Origin: Bacteroidales bacterium
GTDB lineage: Bacteria; Bacteroidota; Bacteroidia; Bacteroidales; UBA932
DNA length: 64,000 nt
Assembly: GCA_021371955.1 (NCBI GenBank)
Contig: JAJFVD010000002.1
Span: forward strand, 1-64,000
Direction: 5' to 3'
The translations under genes and the position numbers were made by a program. This document shows, one piece after another, positions 27,253 to 36,797 of the stretch; position 1 is the first letter of the stretch; each line of letters opens with the position of its first letter. The notes under the pieces are model-generated. The model was given only the letters and a program-made list of their open reading frames with translations. It was not told the origin of the DNA and did no database searches.

Positions 27253-28026
27253 TTACTTGTTTTTATTAATCTTCTTTACAGGTTTCTTAACAAGCCATTC
27301 CGGGACCTCAATCATTCCCATCATATACTCGATGGAAGATGCTCTTGATACCATATATGAACTTGGCCTGGCTGCATTTCTCTTAAGCGGGTTGGGAAGG
27401 GACGCTGCAATAAGTGCACTCTCCCTCGAAGAGAGTTTAGCTGCAGGTTTGTTAAACAACTCTTGTGCCGCAGACTCTGCCCCGTAAATTCCCCGTCCCA
27501 TTTCTGCTACATTAAGATATACCTCCATTATTCTCTCTTTACCCCAAATAAGCTCTATACCAAGCGTATAATAGGATTCAAAAGCTTTCCTCACCCACGA
27601 CCGGGCAGGAAAAAGAAATACGTTTTTTGCAGTCTGCTGGCTAATCGTGCTTGCTCCTCTAAGTCTTTTTCCTCTTTTGCTCGCATCAATGGCATTGTCA
27701 ATCTCTTCCCAGTCGAACCCCCTGTGCGTCAGAAAGCGTGTGTCTTCACTTGCCATTACTGCCATTGCCATATTCTTTGAAATATTGTCAAGCGATCTCC
27801 ATTTTTTGTGAGTTTCAAATGTATTATCGCCAATATTCTCGACACTTCTTATAAGCATTAAAGGTGTGTAGTAGACAGGAACCCACTTTAATGCAAACAT
27901 CATCAGCACAGAAAGCAGTATAAAAGAAGCAGGAAGGTATATAAAAAGGAATTTAAAAAATCTTAAAATCTTATTTTTAAAAGTTTTAGCTCTTCCGGAG
28001 CCTCTCTTCGCCCTTTTCTTTTGCAT
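27253..28026 (-). CDS. mtgA: Monofunctional peptidoglycan glycosyltransferase
   Basis: Polymerises lipid II into glycan strands at the periplasmic face of the inner membrane. 257 residues from the ATG at 28026 (MQKKRAKRG); a TTG ten codons upstream is less likely. A basic N-terminus and one TM helix (~27-50) precede a GT51 domain: the catalytic Glu in MASEDTRFLTHRGFDW, GASTISQQTAKNVFLFPARSWVRK, the second acidic site ELIWGKERIMEVYLNVAEMG, and GAESAAQELFNKPAAKLSSRESALIAASLPNP. No transpeptidase domain follows, so it is the monofunctional type. Confidence 0.94.
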   Translation of the reverse strand: MQKKRAKRGSGRAKTFKNKILRFFKFLFIYLPASFILLSVLMMFALKWVPVYYTPLMLIRSVENIGDNTFETHKKWRSLDNISKNMAMAVMASEDTRFLTHRGFDWEEIDNAIDASKRGKRLRGASTISQQTAKNVFLFPARSWVRKAFESYYTLGIELIWGKERIMEVYLNVAEMGRGIYGAESAAQELFNKPAAKLSSRESALIAASLPNPLKRNAARPSSYMVSRASSIEYMMGMIEVPEWLVKKPVKKINKNK

Positions 28027-28052
28027 AATCTTGAACAAATAGATTAATTTTG
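28020..28052 (+). promoter_or_regulatory. Putative promoter of the M28 peptidase gene
   Basis: TTTG at 28020-28023 and TAATTTTG at 28045-28052 with a 21-base spacer match the Bacteroidota promoter. It overlaps the start region of the divergent mtgA, so the two genes probably share a short control region. Confidence 0.5.
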
Positions 28053-28072
28053 ACAAATATAATGAATTCTAG

Positions 28073-29029
28073 ATGAAGTATTCCCCGGCCATTCTCATTC
28101 TCTTGTTTTTGCATTTAAGTTCTGTTCAGTTTGCACAAGTAAGGGATATTTCAAGATATGCATCAATGGTTTCGCAGGAGAAACAAAAAGGAATACTCTC
28201 TTTTCTGGCCGATGATTCTCTGGAAGGCAGGGCAACAAACAGCATCGGAAGCCTCATGACAATTTCCATGGCGACAAATCTGTTTAAACAGTGGAACATG
28301 ATTCCCTTCTACAGCCAGACTTTTGTCCAAAGTTTCAAAAAGGATTCCCTCATTGGGAGAAATGTGGCAGGAGTTGTTCTTTCCTCGGGTTATTCAGAAG
28401 ATTACATTGTTGTTTCGGCCCATTACGACCATCTCGGGAAAATAGGAGAAAGAATATATAACGGTGCCGACGATAATGCATCGGGTGTTACGGTCCTTCT
28501 TACACTAGCCGAACTTTTTTCAAATGTCAGGACAGAGATGCCCGGTCTTAAAAAGAACATTCTTTTTGTGCTGATGGACGAGAAGGAACACAATATGGCC
28601 GGTTCTAAAGAGTTTCTAAAGAGATTGCCGGTACCGGCAAAAAATATAGTCTGCAATATTAATATCGACCAGATTGGAACCATATTTGCTCCTCCGGGAA
28701 AGGATTCCAGTTATATGATTGTGCTTGGGACTGCGGGAAACAACGGTTTTATTAAGAAAAGACTTGATGCCGCAAAAAAGTTTTACGGATTTGACATGGA
28801 CATCAATTACAGTTATTACGGCAGTGCCTCTTTTTCTGAGTTATTTTACAAAACTTCCGATCAATACAGTTTTGCCCTGAAGAAGATTCCGTCTGTGCTT
28901 GTAACATCCGGTATTCACATGCATACATATAAAACAACGGACGATTATCAGTTTATTAACTATCCTGTGCTTGCAAAGCGCACACAACTTCTGTTTTATC
29001 TCATTTACCACCTCTCGGAGGCGAATTAA
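28073..29029 (+). CDS. M28-family zinc aminopeptidase, exported
   Basis: 318 residues with a signal peptide (to about VQFAQ). The catalytic domain shows the M28 zinc ligands and catalytic acids: SAHYDHLG (His and Asp), NGADDNASGVTVLLTLAEL (bridging Asp), LMDEKEHNMAGSKEFL (catalytic Glu and zinc Glu), NINIDQIG, and a C-terminal His in SGIHMHTYKTTDDY. It releases N-terminal amino acids from peptides outside the cytoplasm, which suits a proteolytic anaerobe. Its end overlaps the convergent barrel gene by four bases. Confidence 0.92.
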   Translation: MKYSPAILILLFLHLSSVQFAQVRDISRYASMVSQEKQKGILSFLADDSLEGRATNSIGSLMTISMATNLFKQWNMIPFYSQTFVQSFKKDSLIGRNVAGVVLSSGYSEDYIVVSAHYDHLGKIGERIYNGADDNASGVTVLLTLAELFSNVRTEMPGLKKNILFVLMDEKEHNMAGSKEFLKRLPVPAKNIVCNINIDQIGTIFAPPGKDSSYMIVLGTAGNNGFIKKRLDAAKKFYGFDMDINYSYYGSASFSELFYKTSDQYSFALKKIPSVLVTSGIHMHTYKTTDDYQFINYPVLAKRTQLLFYLIYHLSEAN

Positions 29030-29811
29030 CGTACAAGTCTTCTGCCCTTCCCTGCTTTGATTTCGAACAAATCATAACTTATCAGGACAGTTCCTCTCAC
29101 CGGAATCATCTTAAAATCGAACGGAGAATCGTTCTTAAATATATCTTTCATTCCCACCATTGCACGGATTCCAAGGTTGAGTCTGGAGTTGATTCCAATC
29201 TCATATCCTAAAATAATTCCGGCATCCCAGTTAGAAAGAGTTTCAGAAAAATCCATGATTCTTGGATTGTCCGGGTTCACAACATCATCCGGATTATCCG
29301 GAGCAGCACCAATAAAGCCTTTTCTTGCCTCCGAAATAAAAGTTGCGTCGAGAATATACGAATAATAACCTCCAAGAAGTACTCTGTGTGCACGGTTCCT
29401 GCCTATCATATATTTTAAATAGAGAGGAACTTCCAGTTGAGTATAGGAACTTTCAATGCCTGCCGTACCAGTAAAATACTGATCTGTGGACCCGGCTTCG
29501 CCTTTCATGCGTTGATTTTCAACCCTTGCATCGGCAGTCATGGCAACAGTCTTGTATGTGAGTTCGGCGGCGAATGTCCAGCCTGCCCGGAATTTGAATG
29601 TTGTTCTGGCACCAATTGATGGAAGAATTTTTGGATAGGGATTATAGTCTCCTCTCATTGAACTTAACGGGTATGGGACAGGGGCTCCAATATCAGTTCC
29701 TACCTGCGGCGCAAAGCTCCAGATGAACGGTGATTCTTTTTGTGCCTTGATACTGCCCGGAAAAATCAGCAGTAAGAGTATGACCGGAACAACAAAACGC
29801 GCTCTTTTCAT
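29026..29811 (-). CDS. Outer membrane beta-barrel protein
   Basis: 261 residues with a signal peptide (MKRARFVVPVILLLLIFPGSIKAQ). The remainder alternates hydrophobic and polar residues in strands separated by Asn/Gly/Pro turns, e.g. YLKYMIGRNRAHRVLLGGYYSYIL and LGIRAMVGMKDIF, as in eight-to-twelve-stranded PorT-like/OmpA-like barrels of Bacteroidetes. No further function can be assigned. It lies 24 bases after uvrA on the same strand and may be the distal gene of that operon. Confidence 0.75.
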   Translation of the reverse strand: MKRARFVVPVILLLLIFPGSIKAQKESPFIWSFAPQVGTDIGAPVPYPLSSMRGDYNPYPKILPSIGARTTFKFRAGWTFAAELTYKTVAMTADARVENQRMKGEAGSTDQYFTGTAGIESSYTQLEVPLYLKYMIGRNRAHRVLLGGYYSYILDATFISEARKGFIGAAPDNPDDVVNPDNPRIMDFSETLSNWDAGIILGYEIGINSRLNLGIRAMVGMKDIFKNDSPFDFKMIPVRGTVLISYDLFEIKAGKGRRLVR

Positions 29812-29835
29812 TCTCTTGTGTTTTTACAAATTTAC

Positions 29836-32649
29836 TCAATTATTGACTTTCCCCAAAAGTGCCTGAGCCGTAAAATTGTCTTTAAGTTTAACAAGATCCT
29901 CCGGTCTTCCGGCAAAGACAACCTCTCCTCCCTTCTCTCCTGCGTCCGGTCCGAGGTCAATTATCCAGTCTGCACACTTGACCACATCCATATTATGTTC
30001 TACAACAATTATCGTGTGACCTCTCGATATAAGTTCATTAAATGAATTCATCAGGTTTCTGATGTCGTAAAAATGGAGACCGGTAGTTGGTTCGTCAAAA
30101 ATGAAAAGTATAGAACCGGACGAGCTCTCCTTGCTTAAAAAAGATGCAAGCTTAACCCTCTGACTCTCCCCTCCGCTGAGACTGCTGCTGCTCTGGCCAA
30201 GCTGAACATATGAAAGTCCTACTGCTTTGAGAGGTGCAAGTTTTTCTGCAATTCTCTTTGCCGTAGCCTCCTTTTGAGCGGAAAAGAACTCAATTGCCTC
30301 GTCCACACTCATATTGAGAACATCGTTTATATTCATCTCCTTGTACCTTACTTCAAGGATATCTTCTTTGAACCTCTTTCCGTGACACGAGTCGCAAACC
30401 ATCTGTACATCGGCCATAAACTGCATCTCAATTTTAATTACCCCTTCTCCCTGACATTCGGGACATCTCCCTCCTTCTATATTGAAAGAAAAGTGCGAAT
30501 GTCCGTATCCGTTTGCCTTTGCATACGGCTGCTCCGAAAACAGTTTCCTGATTTCATCGTATACCTTGAGGTATGTAGCGGGATTAGATCTTGAAGATTT
30601 TCCTATAGGGTTCTGGTCAATATATTCAATTGCCGATATTTTATTCAGGTCGCCTCTCAGTTCCTTATGTGCTCCCGGTTTTTCGCCAAGCTGATTAATT
30701 TTCCGGTATAAGGCGGGGTAAAGGATGTCTCTCACAAGAGTAGACTTTCCGGAGCCGCTCACTCCTGTAACCGCAGTGAACACCCGGAGAGGGAATTTCA
30801 CATCTATCTCTTTAAGATTATGCTCAAATGCGCCAACAACCTCTATATATGAACTCCATTCCCTGCGAAAGTGAGGAAGTTCTATTTTTTCCCTACCGGA
30901 CAAAAAGGCAAGAGTGAGGCTTTTCCTGCACTCCTCTTCCGAAGGTACGTCATTTACTCTACCCTGAAATACCAGTTCTCCTCCATGACGGCCGGCCAGA
31001 GGGCCAATATCTATCAGTTGGTCCGAAGAACGGATTATCTCTTCGTCATGTTCTACAATCAATACCGTATTGCCCAAATCCCTGAGGCGGTTTAACACTG
31101 TAATGAGTCTTTGTGTATCTCTCGGGTGAAGACCGATGCTTGGCTCGTCAAGAACATACAAAGAACCCACGAGGCTGCTTCCAATAGAGCTTACAAGATT
31201 AATCCGCTGACTCTCCCCTCCGCTTAATGTGTTTGAAGGTCTGTTGAGCGTTAGATACGACAACCCTACAGAATCAATGCACTCAAGCCTGTCCGCGAGC
31301 TCCTTGATGGCTCTTTCGGCAATTTTCAGGTCATACTCACTCAGCTTGAGATTTACGAGAAACTCCCGAAGCTCTCCTATTGTCATTTCAAGAAGTTCAT
31401 TTATTGACCGTCCGCCAATTTTAACATACAAGGCCTCTTTCCTTAGCCTTGTTCCCCTGCACTCGGGACAGGTGCTTTTCCCTGTGTATCTGCTTATTAA
31501 AATTCTATACTGAACTTTGTATTTATTTTGATCCAGAATCTTAAAAAAATCGTTTAACCCTTTAAAATATTCATTGCCTGTCCATAACAACATTTTCAAA
31601 TCGGGAGAAAGCTGGTAAAAAGGTTTATGAATAGGAAAGTCAAACAGATGGGCATTATTAATAAAGTCGTCGTAGAACTGCTTCATTATCTCACCCCTCC
31701 AGCAAGCTATTGCCTCCTGAAAAACAGAGAGAGAAGGGTCAGGGACAACAAGGTTTTCGTCTATGCCAAGAATTTTGCCATAGCCGGAACATACCGGACA
31801 AGCTCCGATGGGGTTGTTAAAACTGAAAAGAAGATCCGTTGGTTCTTCAAAAAGAATTCCGTCTGCCTCAAAGAGGGTAGAAAAAACTTTTGGCACCTCC
31901 CCTTTTCTTCCGCTGCAAACAAGTACAGTTCCTCTTTCCGATCCCGATTCGTGGTTTACGCCAAACGCGGTATGCAATGAGTCGCCAAGCCGTTTCTTGA
32001 GCTCTTCGCTGTTATCCATGATAACCCTGTCTACAAGCAGGTAAACAGGAGATGTATTATCTATGCCGTTTTTTAAAGCATCGTCAATTTTTATTATCTC
32101 CCCGTCGGAAAACAGTCTTGTAAACCCCTCCTCTTTTACTCCAATAAGTTTCTCTACCCTGCTTTCTTTAAAATGGAGTCCCAGCGGAACAAGTATGAAT
32201 ACAGGGCTTCCCTGCTCAAGAGAAAAAATATAGTCGGTCACATCTTTAATACTGTGACGCCGCACCTCTTCTCCGCTCACGGGAGAATATGTCTTGCCAA
32301 TCTTTGCATACAGCAGCCTCAGGTAATCGTAGATTTCTGTATTTGTCCCTACAGTAGAGCGCGGATTTCTTGTATTTACCTTCTGTTCGATGGCAATTGC
32401 AGGCGGGATTCCGGAAATTTCATCTACATCCGGTTTTGACATCCTGCCCAGAAACTGGCGGGCAAATGACGACAGGCTCTCTACAAAACGACGCTGACCC
32501 TCAGCAAAAATCGTATCAAACGCAAGGCTGGACTTTCCAGACCCGGATATTCCAGATATAACAACGAGTTTATCTCTGGGTATACTCACCTCAAGATTTT
32601 TAAGATTATTTACTCTGGCTCCTTTAATGTGTATATAGTTTTCAGACAT
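29836..32649 (-). CDS. uvrA: Excinuclease ABC subunit A
   Basis: Damage-recognition ATPase of nucleotide excision repair. 937 residues, full length. Two ABC ATPase modules: Walker [11 protein letters not shown] (~32) and [10 protein letters not shown] (~635), two signature loops (LSGGESQR twice), and zinc modules CPVCSGYG..., CPECRGTRL and CPECQGEG...CDSCHGKRF. It forms UvrA2B complexes with the product of uvrB, encoded two genes upstream. Its start overlaps the RelA/SpoT-like gene by eight bases, so its translation is probably coupled to that gene. Confidence 0.97.
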   Translation of the reverse strand: MSENYIHIKGARVNNLKNLEVSIPRDKLVVISGISGSGKSSLAFDTIFAEGQRRFVESLSSFARQFLGRMSKPDVDEISGIPPAIAIEQKVNTRNPRSTVGTNTEIYDYLRLLYAKIGKTYSPVSGEEVRRHSIKDVTDYIFSLEQGSPVFILVPLGLHFKESRVEKLIGVKEEGFTRLFSDGEIIKIDDALKNGIDNTSPVYLLVDRVIMDNSEELKKRLGDSLHTAFGVNHESGSERGTVLVCSGRKGEVPKVFSTLFEADGILFEEPTDLLFSFNNPIGACPVCSGYGKILGIDENLVVPDPSLSVFQEAIACWRGEIMKQFYDDFINNAHLFDFPIHKPFYQLSPDLKMLLWTGNEYFKGLNDFFKILDQNKYKVQYRILISRYTGKSTCPECRGTRLRKEALYVKIGGRSINELLEMTIGELREFLVNLKLSEYDLKIAERAIKELADRLECIDSVGLSYLTLNRPSNTLSGGESQRINLVSSIGSSLVGSLYVLDEPSIGLHPRDTQRLITVLNRLRDLGNTVLIVEHDEEIIRSSDQLIDIGPLAGRHGGELVFQGRVNDVPSEEECRKSLTLAFLSGREKIELPHFRREWSSYIEVVGAFEHNLKEIDVKFPLRVFTAVTGVSGSGKSTLVRDILYPALYRKINQLGEKPGAHKELRGDLNKISAIEYIDQNPIGKSSRSNPATYLKVYDEIRKLFSEQPYAKANGYGHSHFSFNIEGGRCPECQGEGVIKIEMQFMADVQMVCDSCHGKRFKEDILEVRYKEMNINDVLNMSVDEAIEFFSAQKEATAKRIAEKLAPLKAVGLSYVQLGQSSSSLSGGESQRVKLASFLSKESSSGSILFIFDEPTTGLHFYDIRNLMNSFNELISRGHTIIVVEHNMDVVKCADWIIDLGPDAGEKGGEVVFAGRPEDLVKLKDNFTAQALLGKVNN

Positions 32650-34792
32650 TGGAAATTCGGCTTACGGATTTGATTCCTTTTAATTTTTTTAAGTTGAAGA
32701 TTACTCTGTCCAATACCTGGTTATTGGGTACAAGAATCTGCAGTTTTGCGGTAACATTGCCCTTTTCGTCGGATATTGAGAAATGCCGCATTGTTACGTT
32801 CAAATTATTTATAATCTCCATTATTTGCTGCCCAAGACCGGTCTCTCCATATGCGTTGATTTTGAGTGCCGCCTGAAAACTGTTTGCAGACGATGTGTTT
32901 CTCCATCTGGCTTTTTGAATTCTGTACGGGTAGCTGTCCATAAGACGGGCTGCATTAGGGCAGTTGATTCTGTGAATTTTAATCCCTTCCCGGATTGTTA
33001 CAAACCCGAAAACTTCGTCACCCATAATAGGATTACAGCATTTTGAAAGTTTGAAGCCTATATTATTCAGCTTTTCGTCAATAATAAGGAAGTCGGACGA
33101 TCCTGTCTCCGGCTGATTTGTTTTGCTCTCAGTAGCAAATACAGCCTGATCTTTTACTGCTTCGGCAGAATCTGTTTTAACCTTTTCTGTAAGAAGCGGT
33201 TTAACATCGGATATATCTATTTCCGAAGACTCAAGTTTTGCATAAAACTCAGAAGCGGTCTTGCACTTAAAGTGTTTCACAAGGTATGTAACAACTTCGT
33301 CTTCAACAGATATCTTCCAGTTGTTCATTCTCCTTTCAAAAAGCTCTTTACCTACAGTGGCTGCTTTACTCTCTTCCTCCTTTACCTTTTGTTTGATTTT
33401 TGCCCGCGCCTTTGACGATACAACAAAATTCAACCAGTCCAGTGACGGCTTCTGGTTCTTTGAGCTCATTATTTCAACAACATCGCCAGTTTTAAGCTTC
33501 TCACGTATCGAGCATGGCTTGCCGTTTAGTTTGGCACCGGAACACTTTAGTCCCAGGTTTGTATGAATATCAAAAGCAAAGTCCAGAACACTTGCGCCGG
33601 CAGAGAGTCTTCTTAAATCGCCATCAGGTGTGAAGACGAAAATCTCGTCCATTGCAAAGTCGGGGAGCTGAGTAACACTTCTTTTATCTGTCGATTCAAG
33701 CAGCGATTTAACGCCTGTGAGCCAGCTTTCCAGCCCCTGACCGGTTTTAACACCCTTATATGACCAGTGGGACGCATGACCGTTTTCTGCAATGTAGTCC
33801 ATCCTTTCGGTTCGTATCTGAATTTCAATAATCGAATTCTGAGGAGTTGTAACAGTGGTATGCAAGGACTCGTATCCGTTTGATTTTGGAACGGTTATCC
33901 AGTCTCTCAGACGGTCGGTATCCGGTTTGTAATATTCAGTAACTATCGAATACGCTTTCCAGCAAAGTTCTTTTTCCCTTTCCGGAGGAGATTCCAGTAT
34001 AATTCTTATTGCAAACAGGTCCGCAACATTTTCAAATGGAATCTGTTGTTTCTGTATTTTTTTCCAGATTGAAAAAGCAGTTTTTGTTCTGCTCTTAAGC
34101 CTGTATTTGATATGGGCCTTTTTGAGAGCAAGTTCGATTGGCTTAACAAAAAGGTCTGTCATCCGTTTACGGTCCTGTTCTCCGGCCTTTAACTTATTTG
34201 TTATAAATCTGTAATGCTCGGGGTCGGTGTATTTAAAGCCGAGATCTTCCATCTCGCTTTTTATGTTATATAAACCCAGCTGGTGTGCAAGAGGGGCATA
34301 CAGCAAAAGAGTTTCAGTAGATTTTTTAAGCTGCCTTGGTTTTGAAAAATTATCAAGGCTCCTCATTATTTCAAGCCTGTCGGCAAGCTTAATGAGACTG
34401 ACCCTTGGGTCTTTTGAGTAAGAAGCAATCAGTTTCCTGTAGTTGTCTGCCTGGAGACCTGTATCCTTAGGATTGATTTCAGAGATTTTATTCAGGCTCT
34501 TTGCCATAAGAATAATCTCGTTGCCAAACTCCTTTTTAAACTCGTCAAGTTTCTCACTGCTTAGCCTGTATGCTTCATGCAAAAAAACTGCGGCAACGGA
34601 ATGAGGCATCAAACCAATTTCACAGGCAACAATTTCGGCAACAGCAATCACATGATCCATAAAAGGAGACCCATTCTCCCGTTTCTGACCATACAGACTG
34701 TCGCTGGCAATTTCAAATGCCCTCATCACTTGTGCCACCTCTTCCTGATAACACCCTTTAAGTACCTTGTCAAGCTTTTCGGAAATCATCAC
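32642..34792 (-). CDS. RelA/SpoT-family (p)ppGpp synthetase with degenerate hydrolase domain
   Basis: 716 residues. Order: HD domain (~1-175), synthetase (~200-350), TGS (~375-440), helical linker, zinc-finger-like CCNPI region, and a C-terminal ACT domain. The synthetase looks intact (RLKSRTKTAFSIWKKI, DLFAIRIIL, PKSNGYESLHTTV, EIQIRTERMDYIAENGHASHW). The HD hydrolase is degraded: the HDxxED active site reads LHEAYRL (Asp to Glu, acidic pair lost) and ADRLHN reads ADRLEI. It should therefore act mainly as a synthetase. It sits between uvrB and uvrA with four- and eight-base overlaps, so the alarmone enzyme is made together with the repair proteins. Confidence 0.92.
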   Translation of the reverse strand: MMISEKLDKVLKGCYQEEVAQVMRAFEIASDSLYGQKRENGSPFMDHVIAVAEIVACEIGLMPHSVAAVFLHEAYRLSSEKLDEFKKEFGNEIILMAKSLNKISEINPKDTGLQADNYRKLIASYSKDPRVSLIKLADRLEIMRSLDNFSKPRQLKKSTETLLLYAPLAHQLGLYNIKSEMEDLGFKYTDPEHYRFITNKLKAGEQDRKRMTDLFVKPIELALKKAHIKYRLKSRTKTAFSIWKKIQKQQIPFENVADLFAIRIILESPPEREKELCWKAYSIVTEYYKPDTDRLRDWITVPKSNGYESLHTTVTTPQNSIIEIQIRTERMDYIAENGHASHWSYKGVKTGQGLESWLTGVKSLLESTDKRSVTQLPDFAMDEIFVFTPDGDLRRLSAGASVLDFAFDIHTNLGLKCSGAKLNGKPCSIREKLKTGDVVEIMSSKNQKPSLDWLNFVVSSKARAKIKQKVKEEESKAATVGKELFERRMNNWKISVEDEVVTYLVKHFKCKTASEFYAKLESSEIDISDVKPLLTEKVKTDSAEAVKDQAVFATESKTNQPETGSSDFLIIDEKLNNIGFKLSKCCNPIMGDEVFGFVTIREGIKIHRINCPNAARLMDSYPYRIQKARWRNTSSANSFQAALKINAYGETGLGQQIMEIINNLNVTMRHFSISDEKGNVTAKLQILVPNNQVLDRVIFNLKKLKGIKSVSRISNV

Positions 34793-36789
34793 TTTTTAAC
34801 CTCTAAAAGTTTTTTAAGCGCATTCATTTCATCCCTGAATCTTGCTGCACGCAAAAAGTCCAGATCTGCGGCGGCAAGCTCCATCTCTTTCTTCGCCTCT
34901 TCAATTGCTCCCACTATTTGTTCCGGCCTCAGATAGGCAAGAACAGGGTCTGCAAGAAGCGGGTTAACCGGCAGGTTCGGTTCATCAAATTCCCTCGAAC
35001 GTCCAAGGACATTTCTTATCTGACGTGCAACCTGACGTGGTTCAATATTGTTTAACTTATTGTATTCCTCCTGTTTTATCCGCCTTCTGTCGGTCTCCTC
35101 AATCGTTCTCTGCATAGAGCGGGTAATTTTATCGGCATACATGATAACTTTTCCTTCTACATTTCGCGCTGCCCTTCCTGCTGTTTGAGTGAGAGATCTT
35201 TCGGATCTCAGGAAACCCTCCTTGTCGGCATCAAGTATTGCCACAAGTGACACCTGAGGCAAATCCAGACCCTCCCTCAGAAGGTTAACACCAATAAGCA
35301 CATCAAATCTGCCGGACTGAAAGTCTTCGAGTATCTCAATTCTTTCAAGAGTCTCGACATCGGAGTGAATATAACGGCAACGGATGTCAATTTTTGACAT
35401 ATACTTATCCAACTCCTCTGCCATTCTTTTTGTGAGAGTAGTAACAAGCACTCTTTCATCTTTGTTTGCTCTTATCCGTACCTCTTCAAGCAAATCGTCT
35501 ATCTGATTTTTTGTCGGCCTCACCTCAATCGGAGGATCAAGCAAACCAGTAGGACGAACGACCTGTTCTACAACAAGGCCCTCCGACACCATCAGCTCGT
35601 AATCGGCAGGAGTTGCACTCACGAACACCCTTTGGCCGGATAGATTCTCAAATTCCTCAAACTTAAGTGGTCTGTTGTCGGCAGCAGACGGTAGGCGGAA
35701 ACCGTATTCGATAAGAGTCTGTTTTCTTGCCCTGTCCCCGCCGTACATTGCTCTTATCTGAGGAATTGTAACATGGCTCTCATCAATAAATGTAATAAAG
35801 TCATCAGGGAAATAGTCCAAAAGGCAGAATGGGCGCATTCCCGGGGCACGCCCGTCAAAATAGCGGGAATAGTTTTCAATTCCGGAGCAGTATCCAATCT
35901 CCTTCATCATTTCAAGATCGTATTCAACTCTCTGTTTAAGCCTTTTAGCTTCGAGATGTTTGCCAATATCGTGGAGATATTCAAATTGCTTCATCATGTC
36001 ATCCTGGATGAGGACAATTGCCGATTTTTGGCGCTCCTTTGTCGTTACAAAAATATTTGCGGGGTATATAGATATAATATCCACATCTTCGATATGCGTG
36101 CCGTTTATAGGGTCGAACAGTTCAATGCTCTCAACTTCGTCGCCAAAGAATATAATTCTGACAGCAGTATCGGAATATGCAGGATAAATATCCACACTGT
36201 CTCCCTTAACACGAAACACTCCCCTTTTAAACTCAAGTTCGTTTCTGGAATAGAGGCTGTCTACAAGTGCATATAAAAGTTTGCTCCTTGCAAGAACCTG
36301 ACCTTTTTTGACAGGAATGGTATTCGCATGAAAATCGGCCGGATTACCAATGCCATAAAGACATGACACACTCGACACAACAACGATGTCCCTCCTCCCG
36401 GACAGAAGCGCACTTGATGCGGACAAGCGAAGTTTCTCAATCTCCTCATTTATGCTCAGGTCCTTTTCGATATAAGTGTCAGTGGTGGGCAGGTATGCTT
36501 CCGGCTGATAATAGTCGTAGTATGAGACAAAGTATTCAACGGCATTTGTGGGAAAAAAAGATTTGAATTCGCCATAAAGCTGAGCAGCCAGAGTCTTGTT
36601 ATGGCTCAGTATAAGAGCAGGCCGCTGCAGCTTTTCAATAACGTTTGCCATGGTAAAGGTCTTGCCGGACCCGGTAACACCAAGAAGGGTAACAGAAGAG
36701 ACCCCTTCTGATATGTGTCTGGTAAGTTCATCGATAGCTTGCGGCTGATCTCCCGTTGGTTTATATGACGATTCTAATTTAAATCCCAT
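34789..36789 (-). CDS. uvrB: Excinuclease ABC subunit B
   Basis: Helicase-like subunit that verifies damage and recruits UvrC. 666 residues. Walker A GVTGSGKTFTMANV, the beta-hairpin region YYDYYQPEAYLP, DEAD-like FIDESHVTIPQ, motif V/VI VNLLREGLDLPQVSLV and QTAGRAARN, and the C-terminal UVR domain that binds UvrC (EEAKKEMELAAADLDFLRAARFRDE). First of the overlapping set uvrB-RelA/SpoT-uvrA; the amidase gene ends eight bases upstream. Confidence 0.97.
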   Translation of the reverse strand: MGFKLESSYKPTGDQPQAIDELTRHISEGVSSVTLLGVTGSGKTFTMANVIEKLQRPALILSHNKTLAAQLYGEFKSFFPTNAVEYFVSYYDYYQPEAYLPTTDTYIEKDLSINEEIEKLRLSASSALLSGRRDIVVVSSVSCLYGIGNPADFHANTIPVKKGQVLARSKLLYALVDSLYSRNELEFKRGVFRVKGDSVDIYPAYSDTAVRIIFFGDEVESIELFDPINGTHIEDVDIISIYPANIFVTTKERQKSAIVLIQDDMMKQFEYLHDIGKHLEAKRLKQRVEYDLEMMKEIGYCSGIENYSRYFDGRAPGMRPFCLLDYFPDDFITFIDESHVTIPQIRAMYGGDRARKQTLIEYGFRLPSAADNRPLKFEEFENLSGQRVFVSATPADYELMVSEGLVVEQVVRPTGLLDPPIEVRPTKNQIDDLLEEVRIRANKDERVLVTTLTKRMAEELDKYMSKIDIRCRYIHSDVETLERIEILEDFQSGRFDVLIGVNLLREGLDLPQVSLVAILDADKEGFLRSERSLTQTAGRAARNVEGKVIMYADKITRSMQRTIEETDRRRIKQEEYNKLNNIEPRQVARQIRNVLGRSREFDEPNLPVNPLLADPVLAYLRPEQIVGAIEEAKKEMELAAADLDFLRAARFRDEMNALKKLLEVKK

Positions 36790-36797
36790 CTTCCCTG

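Noticed and set aside
35773..36276. 167-codon frame on the plus strand
   Set aside because: Antisense to uvrB, no recognisable family.
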